A stretch of DNA of 36,062 nucleotides, from assembly GCA_965365345.1 (NCBI GenBank), contig CBDUBH010000030.1:1-36062 (forward strand). The letters are read 5' to 3'. Below are positions 32,776 to 36,062 of the stretch, one piece after another (the first letter of the stretch is position 1; every line of letters starts with the position of its first letter). The position numbers were made by a program, and so were the translations under genes. Source of the DNA: CBDUBH01 sp965365345 (GTDB lineage: Bacteria; Bacteroidota; Ignavibacteria; Ignavibacteriales; SURF-24). The notes beneath the pieces were generated by a model that saw nothing but the letters and a program-made list of their open reading frames with translations, did not search any database and was not told the DNA's origin.

Positions 32776-34340
32776 AATTTAAAATAATAATTATACTTTC
32801 ATTTTTTGCTGTTTCATTAAACGCTCAAACTTTACCGAAAGTTTTTTCGATTGATGAAACTAATCAAACAATAGATGAAAATCCCGCAGGCAACGGAATT
32901 ACAGATATCGTAATTACCGGTGATACAATTTGGCTTGGAACAGGCAGCGGATTAAGTCGATCAACCGACAAAGGCGTTACATGGAAAAATTATTTCGGCA
33001 GCGAAGTTTTCGGAAAAGAAGATATTTCCGCATTGGATTATAACAATGGTCTAATTTGGAGCGCAACGGCTCATACTGTTGAACGTGACAGACAATTTTT
33101 ACCCGAAGGAAGCGGATTGAAATTTTCAACTGATAATGGTGAAACTTGGAGTTCTGTTCCGCAACCGGTTGACGCGCCTTCTGATTCAATTGTTGAATAC
33201 GGAATAAACAAAATCCGCGCGCTTCCGGTAACAGTGGCAATTAATAATATTACTTACGATGCGGCTGTAACTTCGCGAGAAGTTTGGATCGCGTCATACG
33301 CCGGCGGAGCAAGAAAAAGTTCTGATTTTGGACAAACATGGCAAAGAGTCGTTTTACCGCCCGATCATTTGGACAGTATAAATTCTATAGACACTTTGAA
33401 ATTTTCGCTTCAACCGGTAAGAGGGAATTTCGGAAATGAAAGTTATCTAAATCACAGAGTTTTTTCAGTTGTGTCCGTAAACGATTCAGCAATTTTCATA
33501 GGGACTGCCGGCGGAATTAATAAAACTACCGACGGTGGAAAAAGCTGGGTGAAATTCAATCATACAAATCAATTGAATCCAATAAGTGGAAATTTTGTTG
33601 TGGCTTTGGCATATAACGAAAATAATAATACAATTTGGGCTGCGACTTGGAAAGCAGAAGGACAATCCGAATTTTACGGAGTAAGTTCATCATCGGATTT
33701 CGGTCAAACATGGCAAACTTTTCTGGAAGGCGAAAAGATCAATAATTTCGGATTTAAAGGAAATGACGTAATTGCAGCATCGGATAACGGAATTTTCCGA
33801 AGCAGTAATAACGGCGAAACTTGGGTAAAACCAACTTCAATTGTTGATAGCAAAACTCAAATTCTGCTTCGCACAAATACATTTTACTCCGCCGCAAGTT
33901 TAGGAAATGAAATTTGGCTCGGCAGTAATGATGGACTTGTAAAATTAAATGAAGGAAATTCAATGTGGCAAGGCGAGTGGGAAGTTTTCATCGCATCTCA
34001 AAAAATTGCTTCTAAAAATGAGACTTATGCTTTCCCAAATCCATTCACTCCGCAATCGGAAGTTTTAAAAATTAAATATTCAACCGGTGGCGAATCAAGA
34101 AAAGTTACGATCAGGATTTTTGATTTCGATATGAATCTGGTAAAAACAGTAATTCAAAATGCAGAGCGTGGAGATCCTGTTCATCAAATTGAAAATAACA
34201 ATCCGGAATTAAACGGAGTTATTGATCATTGGGATGGAAAAGATGAGTCGGGAAATTACGTTCCGAACGGAGTTTATTTTTACAGAATTGATTTTGACGG
34301 CGGCGATGCGCTGTACGGAAAAATTTTAGTGCTGATGTAA
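32772..34340 (+). CDS. Secreted beta-propeller protein with FlgD-like/type IX-like C-terminal domain
   Basis: A 522-residue exported protein with a signal peptide ending near LNAQ. Residues 30-400 contain repeated sequences of the form Ser-x-Asp-x-Gly-x-Thr-Trp (RSTDKGVTW, FSTDNGETW, KSSDFGQTW, KTTDGGKSW, SSSDFGQTW, RSSNNGETW), the Asp-box/BNR pattern of sialidase-like or two-component-sensor-like propellers. Residues 418-522, beginning YAFPNPFTPQSEV and ending DGKDESGNYVPNGVYFYRI then KILVLM, form an FlgD Ig-like/type IX secretion-type C-terminal domain. It overlaps the lipoprotein gene by 4 nt and is followed after 17 nt by a PorV-like gene. Surface or secreted location is inferred; the ligand is unknown. 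Confidence 0.82.
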   Translation: MKFKIIIILSFFAVSLNAQTLPKVFSIDETNQTIDENPAGNGITDIVITGDTIWLGTGSGLSRSTDKGVTWKNYFGSEVFGKEDISALDYNNGLIWSATAHTVERDRQFLPEGSGLKFSTDNGETWSSVPQPVDAPSDSIVEYGINKIRALPVTVAINNITYDAAVTSREVWIASYAGGARKSSDFGQTWQRVVLPPDHLDSINSIDTLKFSLQPVRGNFGNESYLNHRVFSVVSVNDSAIFIGTAGGINKTTDGGKSWVKFNHTNQLNPISGNFVVALAYNENNNTIWAATWKAEGQSEFYGVSSSSDFGQTWQTFLEGEKINNFGFKGNDVIAASDNGIFRSSNNGETWVKPTSIVDSKTQILLRTNTFYSAASLGNEIWLGSNDGLVKLNEGNSMWQGEWEVFIASQKIASKNETYAFPNPFTPQSEVLKIKYSTGGESRKVTIRIFDFDMNLVKTVIQNAERGDPVHQIENNNPELNGVIDHWDGKDESGNYVPNGVYFYRIDFDGGDALYGKILVLM

Positions 34341-34357
34341 CAAAGTTTGAGGAAAAA

Positions 34358-35350
34358 TTGAAAAATATATTAATCATAATTCTTTTAATAAGTTCAATTA
34401 CAGCCGCGCAAACAGGCACTAATCAAATTGCTAGCATGCCCGGCGCATTTAGCAGAGCAGGATTTGGCGCACGCGGCATTGCAATGGGAAATTCACTTTC
34501 ATCGGTAAATTCGGGAAATGTATTTTCGTATTACAATCCGGCGCTTTCAGTCTTTCAGGAGAAAAATTCTTTTCAAACATCTTATACTTTTTTAAGTATG
34601 GATCGTTCGCTTAATTTTTTAAGTTTCACAAGGAAATTTGAATTGAGCGGAAAGATTGATACAACAAAAAGAAAATCAAAACCTGCTGCCGGATTAAGTT
34701 TTGGAATTATAAATTCCGGAGTTTCAAAAATTGACGGAAGAGATAATCAGGGATTTCAAACCGGCGAACTTTCAACTTCGGAAAATCAATTTTTGTTAAA
34801 TGTTTCAAACAGATTTTCAGATAAGCTTGCTCTCGGTTTGAACGTAAAATTTTACTATTACAAACTTTACGAAGATATTAAAGCAGATGGCCTGGGATTT
34901 GATTTCGGTGCACTTTATATGCTAAACAAAAACATAAATTTATCATTTGGTTTAACTGATATTAACAGTAAATATAAATGGGATTCAACACCGATTTTTC
35001 AAACTGAAGGAAGAATAACCGAAAATAAATTTCCTTTTTTGAAAAAGATCGGATTAAGTTATAAATTCAATAGACCAAATTTAATTACCGCGATAGAATT
35101 TGAAAACAGCAACGCCGGAACAAATTATTTAAGAATGGGAACTGAATATAATTTGATCGAAAGTTTTACACTCCGTGCGGGAATTGACAGGTTGAATTTA
35201 AGCAACAGCGAAGAACCTATCCGACCTTCGGCAGGTTTTTCTTTTTACAAAAATGTAAGATCATTTTTGATCTCTGTTGATTACGCATTTGCAGTTGAGC
35301 CCTATTCATCGGGTGATAAACACATTTTAGGAATTAATTTCGTTTTCTAA
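34358..35350 (+). CDS. PorV/PorQ-like outer membrane barrel protein
   Basis: A 330-residue exported protein with a signal peptide ending near ITAAQ. The mature start, AFSRAGFGARGIAMGNSLSS followed by YYNPALS, is the N-terminal signature of the PorV/PorQ family, related to FadL barrels and to UPF0164. The rest has alternating strands and ends in GINFVF, an aromatic outer-membrane C-terminus. PorV carries type IX cargo to the PorU sortase; PorQ has a less clear role. The start is TTG at 34358, with GAGGA a few bases ahead. It directly follows a cargo-like propeller protein, a pairing consistent with a type IX-related function, which is inference. Confidence 0.8.
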   Translation: MKNILIIILLISSITAAQTGTNQIASMPGAFSRAGFGARGIAMGNSLSSVNSGNVFSYYNPALSVFQEKNSFQTSYTFLSMDRSLNFLSFTRKFELSGKIDTTKRKSKPAAGLSFGIINSGVSKIDGRDNQGFQTGELSTSENQFLLNVSNRFSDKLALGLNVKFYYYKLYEDIKADGLGFDFGALYMLNKNINLSFGLTDINSKYKWDSTPIFQTEGRITENKFPFLKKIGLSYKFNRPNLITAIEFENSNAGTNYLRMGTEYNLIESFTLRAGIDRLNLSNSEEPIRPSAGFSFYKNVRSFLISVDYAFAVEPYSSGDKHILGINFVF

Positions 35351-35352
35351 AA

Positions 35353-36006
35353 ATGAAAATAAAATTATTATTTATACTTTTAATTTCTGCTTTATTTTTT
35401 TCTTGTAACAAAGATGATGTAAATCAAATAGAATTTAAAAGATATATTACAGCCAAAGATGAACTTGCAAAAGTATTGGAAAAAGCAAAAAATGACTTTT
35501 CAAGTGATGCAAAACTTTCGGGAGTTTACGGCAGAAATGTAAATAATGAAGGGAAGATTGATCTGCTTGATCCGCAAAATCAAATGTTTTTTTATTCAAT
35601 GCAGTCAAATGAAAAATATTCAAATGAATTTTACATTCCGGTTTATGCTGCAGGACCGGTAAAATCACCGGTTCAAATTTCGCAAATAACCGAAGCTGTA
35701 AAAGATGAAAACACAGCGGCAATTTTAACCGAAGCACTAAAAGGATTAGCTAAAGTTGCGATTGATGAAAATCTTAATTGGATTGATTCTCCCGAAGCAT
35801 TAAGAGTTTCAAACGAAAACGGCGGAATAAATTTTATTGGTCCAAATCAAGATTCAAAAATTGAAATGATCCTGATTCCTTCAGTAAATTTACAGAACAG
35901 AAATATTGAAGCCTCTACGATTTGGATAGTAAATTATCATTCGGAAAATTCTTCGTTAATTTTGCTTATTGATGCGGTAAACGGTAAATTTATAGGTAAA
36001 TTTTAG
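35353..36006 (+). CDS. Predicted lipoprotein with PepSY-like C-terminus
   Basis: A 217-residue lipoprotein. The signal peptide (1-17) ends in LFFSC, with the lipidated Cys at about 18. The middle part is polar and partly helical, with LTEALKGLAKVAIDENLNW near 130. The last 30 residues, STIWIVNYHSENSSLILLIDAVNGKFIGKF, resemble the PepSY-type strand-turn ending in Asp-Ala-x-x-Gly. I do not recognise the full-length protein. The gene starts two bases after the PorV-like stop and six bases ahead of the next exported protein, so it belongs to the same operon. Confidence 0.7.
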   Translation: MKIKLLFILLISALFFSCNKDDVNQIEFKRYITAKDELAKVLEKAKNDFSSDAKLSGVYGRNVNNEGKIDLLDPQNQMFFYSMQSNEKYSNEFYIPVYAAGPVKSPVQISQITEAVKDENTAAILTEALKGLAKVAIDENLNWIDSPEALRVSNENGGINFIGPNQDSKIEMILIPSVNLQNRNIEASTIWIVNYHSENSSLILLIDAVNGKFIGKF

Positions 36007-36012
36007 AATATT

Positions 36013-36062
36013 ATGAAAAAACTGATTTTTGTTGCATTATTTATTCCCGCCTTGATTTCAAG
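36013..36062 (+). CDS. Exported protein, 5' end only
   Basis: An ATG at 36013 opens a frame that continues to the window edge, 16 codons. The translation starts MKKLIFVALFIPALIS, a typical signal peptide: two lysines, then a hydrophobic run. It follows the lipoprotein gene by 6 nt, so it continues the operon of exported proteins. Nothing more can be said. Confidence 0.6.
   Translation, partial: MKKLIFVALFIPALIS

Noticed and set aside
1..36062. CRISPR arrays, prophage, insertion sequences, tRNA or rRNA genes
   Set aside because: No regularly spaced direct repeats, transposase or phage genes, and no tRNA or rRNA sequence were recognised on either strand.

Overview
The window is an AT-rich bacterial chromosome segment that is densely packed, with many genes overlapping by 1-13 nt. 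Gene content points to the Bacteroidota/Ignavibacteriota (Chlorobi-Ignavibacteria) branch. The evidence is a PorV-like outer-membrane barrel, a secreted beta-propeller with a FlgD-like/type IX-like C-terminal domain, DUF1207-like barrels, a bacillithiol gene (bshC), the lysine 6-transaminase route, frequent TTG starts and visible Shine-Dalgarno sequences. The assignment is an inference from gene content; there is no rRNA or tRNA in the window to test it.

Layout. 1-2496 (minus): a partial PrsW-type protease and an ABC-2 exporter pair, coupled by overlaps. 2646-10309 (plus): one large fatty-acid and translation operon, yceD-rpmF-plsX-fabH-fabD-(cysteine-cluster protein)-fabG-acpP-fabF-rnc, preceded by a good sigma70-like promoter. 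It supplies the acyl chain from initiation (FabH, FabD, ACP) through elongation (FabF, FabG) to phospholipid entry (PlsX). A strong hairpin sits between acpP and fabF. 10397-13658: an EamA transporter, a YihY/BrkB membrane protein, a small alpha/beta hydrolase and rsmI. 13983-17549: divergent lysine 6-transaminase and aminoadipate-semialdehyde dehydrogenase, which together convert lysine to 2-aminoadipate; the dehydrogenase ends in a textbook terminator.

17687-19531 encodes a 614-residue coiled-coil membrane protein that I do not recognise, followed by an 18-bp tandem repeat. 19733-25421 (plus) is a tight housekeeping run: ymdB-like phosphodiesterase, solitary DNA methyltransferase, folD, deoC, a HicB-like small protein, a TrmH-family rRNA/tRNA methyltransferase and aroA. 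bshC lies opposite (25446-27077).

27215-36062 is an envelope region. Two paralogous DUF1207-like barrels flank a polysaccharide deacetylase and a family 2 glycosyltransferase. A site-2 protease follows, then a run of exported proteins: lipoprotein, BNR-type propeller with FlgD-like C-terminus, PorV-like barrel, lipoprotein, and the start of another exported protein.

Most of the window is ordinary core genome. No CRISPR array, prophage, insertion sequence, tRNA or rRNA was seen. The least explained parts are the cysteine-cluster gene inside the fatty-acid operon, the 614-residue membrane protein, the DUF1207 pair and the secreted propeller/PorV cassette.
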